A DNA stretch of 64,000 bases from Planctomycetota bacterium (GTDB taxonomy: Bacteria; Planctomycetota; Planctomycetia; Gemmatales; Gemmataceae): the NCBI GenBank assembly GCA_016191165.1, contig JACPPF010000071.1, positions 52,058 through 116,057 of the forward strand, read 5' to 3'. Position numbers and translations under genes: made by a program. The notes under the pieces were generated by a model. That model was given only the letters and a program-made list of their open reading frames with translations, searched no databases and was not told the origin of the DNA. Of the stretch, positions 49,818 to 60,397 are shown piece after piece (position 1 is the stretch's first letter; each line of letters opens with the position of its first letter).

Positions 49818-51743
49818 ATGGCCGTGAAAATCAACAAAGACGCGCTCCTGAAGAATCGCTTCTGGATCATGCTCGGCGTCACGGTGGCCGTGACTCTTTT
49901 CGGCTTGGTCTATCTCCAGCTCGTCAACGCGGAAACCGAGAAAAAAGGTCCCAAAGGCGCGCTCGGGTCGGCCAAGCCCCTGAAAGAATTCACGGGCCCC
50001 CTTCAGATCGACCAGCGAACCAAGGATGCTGAACGCGCGAAAGCGAAAGAGTCCACCGTTTGGGCCTATGCTTACAAAACGCAGGCCCCGTTGTTTCGTT
50101 GGGCGAAGGCGGTCGAAGATCAATTTCCCTTCTTCGACGGCAACTTTGCCAACGAGATAACCGTGACCAAGGCGTCTGGAAAAGAAAAGGACAGCTGGCC
50201 CGCGGACACCGACGAACTCGTTCATGGCATCCTGACCAGCATCGAGCGCGATTCACTCAAGCTGGAAACCCGCAAGGCCAAGGAATTCAAGCTGTTTCGC
50301 ACCAAAACCGTCGATCAGAAAATCATTTTGGAGGGGGAAACCAAGGAGCTTGGCTGGCTGGCGAAAGAAGGCCTTCCCAAGCACAGGGGCAAAGTGCTTG
50401 CGGTTCGTTTCCAGGTCGGCAAGTTCTTCAACGATCCGCTTCGCGACGTCGAGCAGGCGGTGTTCGCGGAATCCTACAAGGAACAAATCCACACCATCCT
50501 TCGTTCCGTCGAACCACTTAATGAAAAAGGCCAGGGAATCGTCCAGCTGCGCAACTGGCTTTATCGGCCTGACACCCTGCCAGAAGAAAAGTTCATTCGC
50601 TACGTGCAAAAGGAATGGGACACCCGCTCCAACTTTTCCGACGAGGCGTGGATCGCCCAGGAAGACATTTGGATCCAGCAAGAAATCTACCGCATCATTC
50701 GTTCCGTCAACGACGAGGTCAAGGTGCTGCGGCGAGTCGAGGGCGACGCCAAGGGCAAAAAACGCAGCCCCGAAGACCGCGGCGTGGCCCAGGTCTTTCG
50801 TAATACCAACTTTGAAATGATCCTGAGCCTGGACGGCAAAGACAACCTTTCGGTAACTCTGAAGAATCTACTCCCGCGCGGCCAGCGCCTCGACGTGAGT
50901 TTTCTCGTTACCATGAACCTGGATGTCGGCCAGGATCCCGAGTTGATCACCATCAGCGGGCTGCCCCTCCTGCCGGCGGGCGCTGCCGGCGGCAAGGACT
51001 CGATCGTAAGTAACATTCCGTATTCCAACAAAAGCGCCCGCCGCAAAGGCGTCTATAAGGTCGAGCAGGTGATCGGCTGGGAAGGCGCTGCGATCAAACG
51101 CATCGATCAAATCACCATCGGCTCCAACGGCGCCGGCGAACTTTCGCATTCCCATCGCACCTTTCCCGAGGGTCTGAGGCCTCTCGTCCTGGCGCCTGAC
51201 GCCAAAGACGGCGACAAGGACAAACAGTCCGGCGGCCCCCCAGGTCCGGGCGGCGGTCTCAAGGTTGGTTCAGGTGGTTTTGGCCCCGGCGGCGGCGGAC
51301 AGGGTGGCGGCGCCACGGGAAATAAGAAAATGCTCGCGCACGGGTTGTGGACCCACCGGTACGCCTCGGTCACGCCACAGTCCCGTCGAATTCCGGTCGC
51401 CGTCTCGGTGATTGTCGATCAAGACCATGTGGATCGCGTTCTGACCGCGTTCAACAACTCAAAGCTGCGGTTTCTGGAAACCCAGGTTCTCCTTAACCAG
51501 TACATCGGCTCGCTGCAACCCCCGATCTCCGAACGCAAAAACGACGATGGGCCGAGCAAACAGGGTTCCGGTTCCAAAGGAGGCGTCTTCGATCCCATGG
51601 GCGCCAAAGGAAGCTCCGGTGGCGGGCAGGGTTCCGGCGGCGCCGGGGCCGACCGCCAGGCCAACATGGAAATGGTGATCTATGGCATCATGACGCTCTA
51701 CCAGCGCTATCCCCCGCGTCCAGAGACCCAAAAGAAAGAATGA
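49818..51743 (+). CDS. Large membrane-anchored protein of the PilM-like locus
   Basis: No family is recognised. The 641-residue product has one N-terminal membrane helix (WIMLGVTVAVTLFGLVYLQL, residues 12-31) and a big extracytoplasmic part. Two Gly/Ser-rich linkers occur, about residues 475-510 and 585-615. Segments such as RIPVAVSVIVDQDHVDRVLT and NLLPRGQRLDVSFLVTMNLD suggest alpha/beta domains as in PilO-type proteins, but this is an inference. AAAGG lies upstream of the ATG at 49818. It is the second of three collinear genes. Confidence 0.75.
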   Translation: MAVKINKDALLKNRFWIMLGVTVAVTLFGLVYLQLVNAETEKKGPKGALGSAKPLKEFTGPLQIDQRTKDAERAKAKESTVWAYAYKTQAPLFRWAKAVEDQFPFFDGNFANEITVTKASGKEKDSWPADTDELVHGILTSIERDSLKLETRKAKEFKLFRTKTVDQKIILEGETKELGWLAKEGLPKHRGKVLAVRFQVGKFFNDPLRDVEQAVFAESYKEQIHTILRSVEPLNEKGQGIVQLRNWLYRPDTLPEEKFIRYVQKEWDTRSNFSDEAWIAQEDIWIQQEIYRIIRSVNDEVKVLRRVEGDAKGKKRSPEDRGVAQVFRNTNFEMILSLDGKDNLSVTLKNLLPRGQRLDVSFLVTMNLDVGQDPELITISGLPLLPAGAAGGKDSIVSNIPYSNKSARRKGVYKVEQVIGWEGAAIKRIDQITIGSNGAGELSHSHRTFPEGLRPLVLAPDAKDGDKDKQSGGPPGPGGGLKVGSGGFGPGGGGQGGGATGNKKMLAHGLWTHRYASVTPQSRRIPVAVSVIVDQDHVDRVLTAFNNSKLRFLETQVLLNQYIGSLQPPISERKNDDGPSKQGSGSKGGVFDPMGAKGSSGGGQGSGGAGADRQANMEMVIYGIMTLYQRYPPRPETQKKE

Positions 51744-51917
51744 GCATTTGCGTTTGTTTTTCACAAGCGTATCTGACACAATACCTTTGACGATACTTCC
51801 GTGGAGCACATGGCCGTTGGTCAGGGTTTTCAGCCCGATCTTTCCCAGGCGCGAGGAGACTGGAATTCCTGCCTGACGGAAGCGTGCCCCACACCAAGAA
51901 TTCGGGAGGCTTGCATC

Positions 51918-54320
51918 ATGGCCAAGAAAATCGACCTGTCCGGCGTGAAGGAATTCCTTTTCAACCACGGCGAAAAGGTCGCTCTCGGCACCTGCGCATT
52001 TGTCGCCCTGACGCTGGGCGTTCTCGGGCTTCTGCGCGCCATGGGCGCGAGCCGGGCGGAGGGCACCAACATGACGTGGGTGGAAGCCATGGAGAAGGAG
52101 TATCAGCGGGTCGCAAGTGGAGTGAGCAGTTCGCAGGCCGCCCCTTTGCCGCCGAAGATTGAAGCACGCCTGAAGGATGACGGCCTTTGGCCCTCCATTC
52201 AATCCGCTCACACTCCCAATCGTTACATCAACCTGGACCCGGAGGGTCAGGACAAGCGCATGAACCCGAAGATATTCGCGGTCCTGAAGGAAAACGTCAA
52301 CATCAAGTACGTCGCCAAATGCGTGCTTCTCCACGCCAAGGACGACGCCGGTGTGAAAACGCTCGAACCGATCGCCGGCGGCGATGGCGAGGGTAAGCCT
52401 GGGCTCGGAGGTGGGCAACCCGGTCTCATCGGCGGCGGCGGCGCGGCCACGAGCGGGGCTCGCTACATGCACAAGGCCGCCCCTTACCGCATGGTCGTCG
52501 TCACGGCCGTCTTTCCCATGAAGCAACAAATGCTGGAATACCAGCGCGCACTGAAGATCGCCAGCCAGCAGGAAATGTTCAACGTCAACCGCGACGATTT
52601 GCCCTACCCGGTTGGCATCAATGTTCTTCGCTACGAGATTAAACCCAATGGCGAGGAGATCGAGGCGAATCGGGCAATCCTGATGTATTACGATCCCGAA
52701 AAAGGCTTATTCACCAAGTCGCCCGCCCTCGAAAAACTGCTCAACGTCGCCGTCTTCGATGACGTGAGCCCGGTCGCCATGGAGCCCTTTATCTTCGAGG
52801 GCCTCCAGACCCCGATGCCGAAGTTGGCCGAGGGCTTGTATCCCAAGATTCGTGTCGGCGATTTCGTCCTGGCGCTGGGCGACGATGAAGGCGAAAAAAA
52901 ATCAAGCGATGTCGGCGGCCTCGGCAAAGTCGGCGGCGTCGGCGATCCCAGGCCCAAGAAAGGCAGCGGGTCTGGCATCGGTTTGCCCGGCCTAAACAAG
53001 GGTGGCAAGGATAACCCCATGAAGGGCGACGACGACGATGAACTCGTCCCCGCGGCCCCAAAACACAAGCCTGGCAACATCAAGCCCGATGACCTCAAAG
53101 AGAAAGACCTCTTGCTCTGGAAACGCCTCTACGCCAAAACACCCGAGTTCAACTGGTTCCACGTCCTGGGCAAATTCCGCGGCGAAAAGCCGAGCGAAAA
53201 CAAGGGCAACTTTGGCATCCCCGGCCAGGGCGCCGGCAACCAGGACGGCAAATACTTCAGCCCCTGGCACGCCGCCTCGACTGGCGGTGGAACCGGCGGA
53301 CCGGGCGGCAAACAGGGCAGCGGCAAACCGCCTAACCTCGGACCAGGCGGACCAAAACCCAACGGCGGCGGCTCACAACCAGGCTTCGGACCCATGCCAA
53401 AATCTGGCGGCGGCGGCAACAATGCAACCTCCGGCGACTGGAACCGCGACGCTTTCGTTCGGTTCATCGATCCCGATGTCCTGCCCGGCAAAAAATATCG
53501 CTACGCCATCCAGGTGCGCATGGCCAATCCCAACTACAAGAAGGAACAACTCGTTCAGTACAACACCCTGGCCAAGGACGCCGAGCTATTGTCCAAGTGG
53601 GAATATACCCCGGACATCTCCATCCCGGAGGAATACCACCTCTTCGCTCTCGATCAGCAAGTTTTTGACGAAGCCAAGGAGCCCAAACTTGGCAAAAAAC
53701 CATCCGCCCCAACCTTTGACGTCAAGGCTGCTCGCGAAAAGGCGACTTTCCAGATCCACCAATGGGTGCAAAAAAAACACGTTCTTGCCGTCAGCCCGGA
53801 CCCTCTGGTCATTGGCGCCTGGACGGTTGGCGAGCGGGTCGAAGTGGCCCGCGGCGAAAAGATCGGCGTCAGCGTCGCGGTCCAGGCGCCCGTCTGGCGC
53901 GAACTCCTGGATACGTTTCAAATCCCCTTCAGTCTTGAAGCACTGAATGCCAAGAGAAAACGCGTCATGAGGCCTGGCCTCAGGATCGACATGATCAGCG
54001 AAGTCATCGATGCCAAGGGCAACGCGATTCCGCAGGAGGCGCCAGTCCTCATCGACTTCGTCGGCGGCAAACGCGGCAAGGGGGCGACGAATGTTCTCGA
54101 CGAGGAAACCGCCGTCGAGGCATTGATTCTTACCGCCGATGGCAAGCTCACCGTCCTCAATTCGCGCGTTGACTCCGATCCCGATCTCAACCAGGGCGCC
54201 CGCGAGCGGGAGGAACGTCTGAGCGAGGCGCGGGCACGCGCCCGTCGCTTCAGCGGCCTGACCGCGGGCCCAGGCGCCACCCCGAAGGGCGGACCAGGAC
54301 TTCCTGGTTTAAACAAGTAA
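51918..54320 (+). CDS. Large membrane-anchored protein of the PilM-like locus
   Basis: No family is recognised. The 800-residue protein has one N-terminal membrane helix (VALGTCAFVALTLGVLGLL, residues about 18-36). The rest carries several Gly/Pro/Asn-rich linkers (near residues 155-180, 330-370, 450-500) between folded parts, and a C-terminal part with WRELLDTFQIPFSLEALNAK and VLIDFGGKRG-like strands. GGGAGG lies eight bases before the ATG at 51918. It shares the linker style of the two genes before it and is followed by a strong terminator. Confidence 0.75.
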   Translation: MAKKIDLSGVKEFLFNHGEKVALGTCAFVALTLGVLGLLRAMGASRAEGTNMTWVEAMEKEYQRVASGVSSSQAAPLPPKIEARLKDDGLWPSIQSAHTPNRYINLDPEGQDKRMNPKIFAVLKENVNIKYVAKCVLLHAKDDAGVKTLEPIAGGDGEGKPGLGGGQPGLIGGGGAATSGARYMHKAAPYRMVVVTAVFPMKQQMLEYQRALKIASQQEMFNVNRDDLPYPVGINVLRYEIKPNGEEIEANRAILMYYDPEKGLFTKSPALEKLLNVAVFDDVSPVAMEPFIFEGLQTPMPKLAEGLYPKIRVGDFVLALGDDEGEKKSSDVGGLGKVGGVGDPRPKKGSGSGIGLPGLNKGGKDNPMKGDDDDELVPAAPKHKPGNIKPDDLKEKDLLLWKRLYAKTPEFNWFHVLGKFRGEKPSENKGNFGIPGQGAGNQDGKYFSPWHAASTGGGTGGPGGKQGSGKPPNLGPGGPKPNGGGSQPGFGPMPKSGGGGNNATSGDWNRDAFVRFIDPDVLPGKKYRYAIQVRMANPNYKKEQLVQYNTLAKDAELLSKWEYTPDISIPEEYHLFALDQQVFDEAKEPKLGKKPSAPTFDVKAAREKATFQIHQWVQKKHVLAVSPDPLVIGAWTVGERVEVARGEKIGVSVAVQAPVWRELLDTFQIPFSLEALNAKRKRVMRPGLRIDMISEVIDAKGNAIPQEAPVLIDFVGGKRGKGATNVLDEETAVEALILTADGKLTVLNSRVDSDPDLNQGAREREERLSEARARARRFSGLTAGPGATPKGGPGLPGLNK

Positions 54321-54689
54321 GAAAAACAAGTTTCAATCGGCCCAGGGGATAGCTTTCCCTGGGCCTTTCTTTTTGCCCCGGGGGCACCATGGACCCAGGC
54401 CGGGCATCATAACCAGGCGCCCAGGAATGAATTCGCTTCCCGAATGGGATTTTTGTCACGTTTTTGGTAAGGTTTCCCATCTGCCGTGCCGAAGGAAAGA
54501 TGAGGGGATCTTGAGAGAACCTCCCTTTTCCCATCTGCCCCCGACCGTTTTCACGAACCAGGCCGGCCGCGGCGCAATTTTCAGCGCCTTGGCGCGTTCG
54601 AGTTGCGGGACGTCGATTTGTGCGCTACAATTTTATTAGGCTCAGGCGCCAGCGCGGGGCCCAGGCTTCAGGAGCGAGGAGGCACCAAC
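54321..54689. other. Gene-free stretch of about 370 bases
   Basis: Apart from the terminator at 54339-54374, no coding signal or repeat was recognised. The region before 54690 may hold the promoter of the next gene. Confidence 0.6.
54339..54374 (+). terminator. Rho-independent terminator of the PilM-like locus
   Basis: The arms ggcccaggg and ccctgggcc (9 bp) have a 9-base loop and are followed by tttcttttt. Confidence 0.9.
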
Positions 54690-55205
54690 ATGTTCAACCT
54701 CACCGCCGACCATCCGCTACAGCATTTCTTTTCCGGGCTGACGGAACAGACTTTCATGAGCGAAATGGGCGTCGCCGATCCGCCGCTCGTCGATTATCTT
54801 TCTGAACTGCTCTCGCGTTTTGTCCACATGGACGCCATCCACAAGCTGCGTTCCAGCACCGGGCGCCGGCTGGAGGAGGTCGCGCAAATGCTGATGGAGG
54901 TCGAGGCCCTGCCACCGGAAGGCCGCACGAGCCGGGAGATGCATCGGCATATCGGCGACTTCACGCTGTTCTGGACGGGCGTCTATCCGGAGATGCTCAA
55001 AAACTTGCGGTCAGTCCTGCACATGGATCATTTCATCGACTATTGCGAGCAGGGTAAACGTTCCTATTACATCGCCAGTACGTTCGAGGGGGCGCCATTC
55101 CAGGAGCAATCGCCCGTCCTGCGACGGTTGAGTGAACGTTTTGAGTTGTGCGCCTACGGCCTGACGAAAGTTCGCCACGAATGGGAGCGCCGGCCCGTGC
55201 GCTAG
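54690..55205 (+). CDS. Conserved hypothetical protein
   Basis: No family is recognised. The 171-residue product begins MFNLTADHPLQHFFSGLTEQ and is largely helical, with LVDYLSELLSRFVHMDAIHK and TGVYPEMLKNLRSVLHMD. It has no signal peptide. A strong GAGGAGG lies seven bases before the ATG at 54690, which fixes the start. Confidence 0.8.
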   Translation: MFNLTADHPLQHFFSGLTEQTFMSEMGVADPPLVDYLSELLSRFVHMDAIHKLRSSTGRRLEEVAQMLMEVEALPPEGRTSREMHRHIGDFTLFWTGVYPEMLKNLRSVLHMDHFIDYCEQGKRSYYIASTFEGAPFQEQSPVLRRLSERFELCAYGLTKVRHEWERRPVR

Positions 55206-55236
55206 TCGCGCGACTTGCAAAAAAGGAACAAAAAAA

Positions 55237-55304
55237 CCACCCCACGCGCCACCGTGGGGACCGCTTGAAGTTCAAGCAACCCCACGGTGGCGCGTGGGGC
55301 TGGT
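55237..55304. repeat. Palindromic repeat (CCAGCCCC family)
   Basis: The arms ccccacgcgccaccgtgggg and ccccacggtggcgcgtgggg are perfect 20-base inverted copies, separated by 20 bases. Confidence 0.85.
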
Positions 55305-55509
55305 ACGTTCTCAGATTCTTGATTCCGCGTACTGATTCTTCACGTCACCCCCTTTCGACCCTGCGACGGGCATCAAGGGTTCGCGATCGATCGCGCGTCG
55401 GCATTCCGCGACGCCCCAATTTGAGCCAATCAGGATTGCCTGGGCGCCCGGACTGGATATGCAGCCGACGCTTCCTATAAAAACAAGATTCCAGTTAGAA
55501 AGGCAACTC

Positions 55510-56694
<1,185 letters not shown>

Positions 56695-56756
56695 TTTGCG
56701 TGTTCGCTTACCGTCCGTGCGGCGCCGCGCGAGCGCGAAACGAATGGACGATTCCC

Positions 56757-58016
56757 GTGACCGTTGACAAGAAAATCCACATCATCGGCATCGGTAGCGA
56801 CGGCCTGCAAGGGCTGACGGGGAAACCGCGCGAATTGCTCCAGTCCGCCGACCTCGTCCTCGGCTCCGAGCCGACGCTCGCCCTGGTGCCGGAGCTTTCC
56901 GCCCAGCGGCTGGCGATCGGCGCCAACCTGCCCGAAGTCGTACAAACGCTGGAAACCCACCTGGGCAAAAAGCGCATGGTGGTGGTGGCGAGCGGCGATC
57001 CGCTTTTTTACGGCGTCGCGCGGTATTTGTGCGAAAAGCTCGGGCAGGAGCGCTTTGAGGTTTGGCCTCACGTCAGTTCGATGCAACTCGCATTTGCCCG
57101 TGTCAAGGAATCGTGGGAGGAAGCCTACCTCACGAACCTGGCCACCCATTCGCTGGAAAGCGTGCTCGATCGCATCCGCACCGCCGAGACGGTCGGCATC
57201 TTCACCAGCGAAGACGAAGGGCCACCGGCCATAGCCCGCCAGTTGCTGGCGCGTGGCCTGGATTACTTTCGAGCGTTCATCTGCGAGAACCTCGGCGCGC
57301 CCGATGAGCGCGTGACCCAGGGCGAGTTGAGCGAAATTCAGGAGATGGAATTCGCCGCCCTGAACGTGATGATCCTCAAGCGCAAGCCAGGCCGGCCTGA
57401 TCAGCAGCGCCTGTCGCATCAGTTTCGCCGCTTCGGGAATCCGGACGACGTTTTCATTCAATCTCGCCCCAAGAGCGGATTGATCACCCAGGCCGAGGTG
57501 CGGGCGATCGCGCTGGCGCAACTCGATGTTCAACCCGGCAGCGTGGTGTGGGACATCGGCGCTGGCTCCGGCGCCGTCGCGATCGAGGCCGCTCAACTCG
57601 CCACCGGGGGCATGGTGTATGCCATCGAACAAGACGTGGCCGATTATCACCTGATTGTCGCCAACGCCCAGACATTCAGCGTGAAGAATCTGACTGCGGT
57701 CCACGGGTTGGCGCCCGCGGTCTTCGCCGGGCTGCCTGCGCCCGACGCGATTTTCGTGGGTGGGATTCGCCACGAGGCCTCGCGCCTGCTGGTCGCCGCG
57801 TTCAAGGCGATGCGTCCCGGCGGCCGACTGGTGGTCAACACGGCCTCCCTCGAGGGCCTGGGCGCGGTCTATAATGCGCTCAAAGAGATCGCCTCTCCGG
57901 TGCAGGGTATGCTGGTCAACATTGCCCGCGGCACGGAGCAGTTGGAGACCCTGCGTTTCGAAGCCCTGAATCCAACGTTCCTCTTGATGGTAACGAAACC
58001 CGCGGCGACCAAGTGA
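56757..58016 (+). CDS. cobL: Precorrin-6Y C5,15-methyltransferase (CbiE-CbiT fusion)
   Basis: CobL methylates C5 and C15 and decarboxylates precorrin-6Y in cobalamin synthesis. The CbiE part (residues 1-205) has IHIIGIGSDGLQGLTGKPRE and RMVVVASGDPLFYGVARYLC. The CbiT part (about 225-419) has LITQAEVRAIALAQLDVQPG, VVWDIGAGSGAVAIEAAQL and APDAIFVGG. The total of 419 residues fits the fused CobL. The GTG at 56757 is the first start that fits the CbiE beginning; upstream codons overlap sucC. The DUF2752 gene follows after 7 bases. Confidence 0.92.
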   Translation: MTVDKKIHIIGIGSDGLQGLTGKPRELLQSADLVLGSEPTLALVPELSAQRLAIGANLPEVVQTLETHLGKKRMVVVASGDPLFYGVARYLCEKLGQERFEVWPHVSSMQLAFARVKESWEEAYLTNLATHSLESVLDRIRTAETVGIFTSEDEGPPAIARQLLARGLDYFRAFICENLGAPDERVTQGELSEIQEMEFAALNVMILKRKPGRPDQQRLSHQFRRFGNPDDVFIQSRPKSGLITQAEVRAIALAQLDVQPGSVVWDIGAGSGAVAIEAAQLATGGMVYAIEQDVADYHLIVANAQTFSVKNLTAVHGLAPAVFAGLPAPDAIFVGGIRHEASRLLVAAFKAMRPGGRLVVNTASLEGLGAVYNALKEIASPVQGMLVNIARGTEQLETLRFEALNPTFLLMVTKPAATK

Positions 58017-58023
58017 GTGCCCG

Positions 58024-58494
58024 ATGTCGATGTCCACGGAAACAGCCCCTGCCAACCCACCGCCACCGCCCGATCGTGCCCGCGGTCGCCGCGCGCAAGT
58101 CGTGCTGGTGTTGTTGGCGTCGGTGGTGGTTCCCGGCGCGGCGTCGATCCTTTATGCTTTTCCTCCGGCGGAGTATTCCTTTTTTCCGCCCTGCTGGTTT
58201 TATTGGCTGACCGGCTTGCATTGCCCCGGCTGCGGCGCCACGCGCTGCGTGCATTCGCTTTTACATGGCGATCTGGCGCAGGCGTTCGCGTGGAATCCCC
58301 TCTTCGTGCTGGTGTCGCCGTTGCTGATCTACGTGGCCGTGGAGACGTACTACATCGCCTGGACGGGAAGACGCATCAAGCGGCGCACGCCGGGTTGGGC
58401 GGTTTTTCTTTTGGTTTTCGTCATCGTGTCGTACTGGGTTTTGCGTAACATCGAAATCTACCCGTTGACGCTTCTGGCGCCGCATCGGATTTGA
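58024..58494 (+). CDS. DUF2752 membrane protein
   Basis: The 156-residue protein has a Pro-rich start, then membrane helices (AQVVLVLLASVVVPGAASIL, FVLVSPLLIYVAVETYY, AVFLLVFVIVSYWVL). Between them stands the DUF2752 mark LTGLHCPGCGATRCVHSLLH, then GDLAQAFAWNP. The CPxCGxTR cysteine pair is complete. Function is unknown. The next small gene starts 17 bases after its stop. Confidence 0.88.
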   Translation: MSMSTETAPANPPPPPDRARGRRAQVVLVLLASVVVPGAASILYAFPPAEYSFFPPCWFYWLTGLHCPGCGATRCVHSLLHGDLAQAFAWNPLFVLVSPLLIYVAVETYYIAWTGRRIKRRTPGWAVFLLVFVIVSYWVLRNIEIYPLTLLAPHRI

Positions 58495-58511
58495 CCGGGG
58501 ACGGGAACGCT

Positions 58512-58727
58512 ATGCGACGATTCTTGCTTATTGGCGCCCTGGCTGCAAGTCTGTGGCTCGGCGGGATTCTGCCAGCTCGGGCCCAGCCTGCGCCAAGTCC
58601 CCCCAAGGCGGACGACCTGCAGAAAGTCGCTCCGCAGACGCCGTCGCCTGCCGTCCATTACACCCTGGCGGGCATCGCCGCCATTATCGTCATGGTCCTG
58701 GTGTGCATGCCGGCCCGGCGCGAGTAA
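58512..58727 (+). CDS. Small membrane protein
   Basis: The 71-residue product has a signal-like start (FLLIGALAASLWLGGILPARA) and a second hydrophobic stretch at the end (YTLAGIAAIIVMVLVCMP). No family is recognised. It could be a membrane partner of the DUF2752 protein, from position only. Confidence 0.65.
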   Translation: MRRFLLIGALAASLWLGGILPARAQPAPSPPKADDLQKVAPQTPSPAVHYTLAGIAAIIVMVLVCMPARRE

Positions 58728-58736
58728 GAATAATTC

Positions 58737-58794
58737 GTTAGCCGGAAGCGCCAGCGACGGACAGATTTTCGATCGCTGGCGCTTCCGTTTAACC
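58737..58794. repeat. Palindromic repeat (AGCCGGAAGCGC family)
   Basis: The arms gttagccggaagcgccagcg and cgctggcgcttccgtttaac are inverted copies just before the sulfotransferase gene. Confidence 0.8.
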
Positions 58795-58806
58795 AAAGGC
58801 AACGCG

Positions 58807-59949
58807 ATGTCACAATCCCCCGCCCTACCCCCCATCCCAGCTGCGAAGAAGCCCGAGTGGGCGCCGCGCATGTGGGAAGGCTGCGACTTCTTCGCCTGGC
58901 TCGGCCTGCTTTTTCGCAACCGCTGCGCCGTCGAATTTCGTTACTGGTACATCGCGGTCATCGTCACGTTTGTCAGCTTCAATCACACGCTGCTGCGCCT
59001 CCTGCAAGATGCGATCTTCGGGCGGGTTCTGCGCAAGACCAGGATCACCCAGCCGCCAGTCTTCATTTTGGGTCACTGGCGAACCGGGACCACGCTGCTG
59101 CACGAATTCATGATTCGCGATGAGCGTTTTGGCTTCCCGACGACCTACGAGTGCATGGATCCGAATCACTTCCTCCTGACCGAGGGGTTGTTCACCGGCT
59201 GGTTAAGCTTCCTGATGCCATCGAGTCGGCCGATGGACAACATGAAGGCCGGGTTCGATCGGCCGCAAGAAGACGAATTCGCCCTGTGCATGATGGGTGC
59301 GGGGTCGCCCTATTCGATGATCGCCTTTCCCAACCAACCGCCCCAGGAGCAGGAGTATCTCGATCTGGAAGGTGTATCCGAAAAGGGTCTGCGCCGGTGG
59401 AAACGCGCGTTCAAGCGATTCCTGCGCTGCGTGACCTACAAGACCGGCAAGCGGCTGGTGTTAAAATCGCCGCCCCACACGGCGCGCATTCGGACCTTGA
59501 GCAAGATGTTCCCGGAGGCGATTTTCATTCACATCGTGCGCGATCCCCACGTCGTTTTTCCGTCCACCGTCAATCTCTGGCGCACCCTTTTCAAGACCCA
59601 CGGCCTGCAAACGCCCAACTACATCGGCCTGGAAGAATTCGTGCTCACGACATTCTCGCGAATGTACGATCGCCTGGAGGAAGGGAAAAAATTGCTGGGC
59701 GCCGAACGGTTTTACGAGATCCGCTACGAGGACATGATCAAGGATCCCACGGGCGAGATGAAGAAGATATTTGACCATTTCCAGCTCGGCGGCTTCGACG
59801 CGTACTTGCCAAGATTGCAGGAATACCTGGCCAGCATCAAGGGCTACGAGACGAACAAGTACCAGCTCAGCGACGACCAGCGCCGCGTGCTCGGTGAGCG
59901 CTGGGGAGAAGTGATTCGGCGGTACGGTTACGAATCGCAACCAGTTTAA
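58807..59949 (+). CDS. Sulfotransferase family protein
   Basis: Sulfotransferases move sulfate from PAPS to an acceptor. The 380-residue protein has the 5'-phosphosulfate loop FILGHWRTGTTLLHEFM and the 3'-phosphate line IFIHIVRDPHVVFPSTVNLW, the two family marks, plus RLVLKSPPHTARIRTLSKMF. A hydrophobic stretch near residues 45-60 (YWYIAVIVTFVSF) may anchor it to the membrane. Planctomycetes have many such enzymes; the acceptor is unknown. The ATG at 58807 starts directly after a repeat. Confidence 0.9.
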   Translation: MSQSPALPPIPAAKKPEWAPRMWEGCDFFAWLGLLFRNRCAVEFRYWYIAVIVTFVSFNHTLLRLLQDAIFGRVLRKTRITQPPVFILGHWRTGTTLLHEFMIRDERFGFPTTYECMDPNHFLLTEGLFTGWLSFLMPSSRPMDNMKAGFDRPQEDEFALCMMGAGSPYSMIAFPNQPPQEQEYLDLEGVSEKGLRRWKRAFKRFLRCVTYKTGKRLVLKSPPHTARIRTLSKMFPEAIFIHIVRDPHVVFPSTVNLWRTLFKTHGLQTPNYIGLEEFVLTTFSRMYDRLEEGKKLLGAERFYEIRYEDMIKDPTGEMKKIFDHFQLGGFDAYLPRLQEYLASIKGYETNKYQLSDDQRRVLGERWGEVIRRYGYESQPV

Positions 59950-59976
59950 GACAACCAGCGAAATAAATTCCCGATC

Positions 59977-60110
59977 TCGTTCCCAGGCTCTGCCTGGGAA
60001 CGCAGGATGTTGCAGGCTCTGCCTCTCGAACCCGGAATCGCTTCCGCCAGCTGGGCGCGAGGCAGAGCCTCGCGAGTAATGCGTTCCCAGGCGGAGCCTG
60101 GGAACGAGGA
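59977..60110. repeat. Palindromic repeat (CGTTCCCAGGC family)
   Basis: The arms cgttcccaggctctgcctgg and gttcccaggcggagcctggg are hairpins of their own and also inverted copies of each other. Between them are tgcaggctctgcctc and gaggcagagcctcgc, also inverted. Confidence 0.8.
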
Positions 60111-60272
60111 AACTGGATGTTATTTCGCACGGAATTCTTAGCCACTCGCCTCGAGTAAGCGCGCGCCGGGACCAAACTTGCCGGCGCGCCGACCAGTTTT
60201 TTTCGCGAAATCGAAGAATTTTGATGAAAATCGGGGTAATTGTTGGGATATTGGGTTGGTCCAGGGAAAGGA

Positions 60273-60302
60273 CGTAGGTCAGGCTTTCCAGCCTGACTTA
60301 CC
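60273..60302. repeat. Short copy of the GTAGGTCAGGC repeat
   Basis: A single hairpin, gtaggtcaggctttccagcc then tgacttacc, is the half element of 47025-47086. Confidence 0.75.
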
Positions 60303-60397
60303 TTCATTGTTCTTGGCGCTCTGCGCAAACGGAAATCCGTGGGGTGACGCCCACGGGGAGTGTTCAACTTTTTGCCGTCCTTCCAAATGAGGCCTTC

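Larger units (their letters stand above)
59950..60397. other. Gene-free stretch of about 450 bases
   Basis: It holds the palindromic repeats at 59977-60110 and 60273-60302. No gene was seen. Confidence 0.6.
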
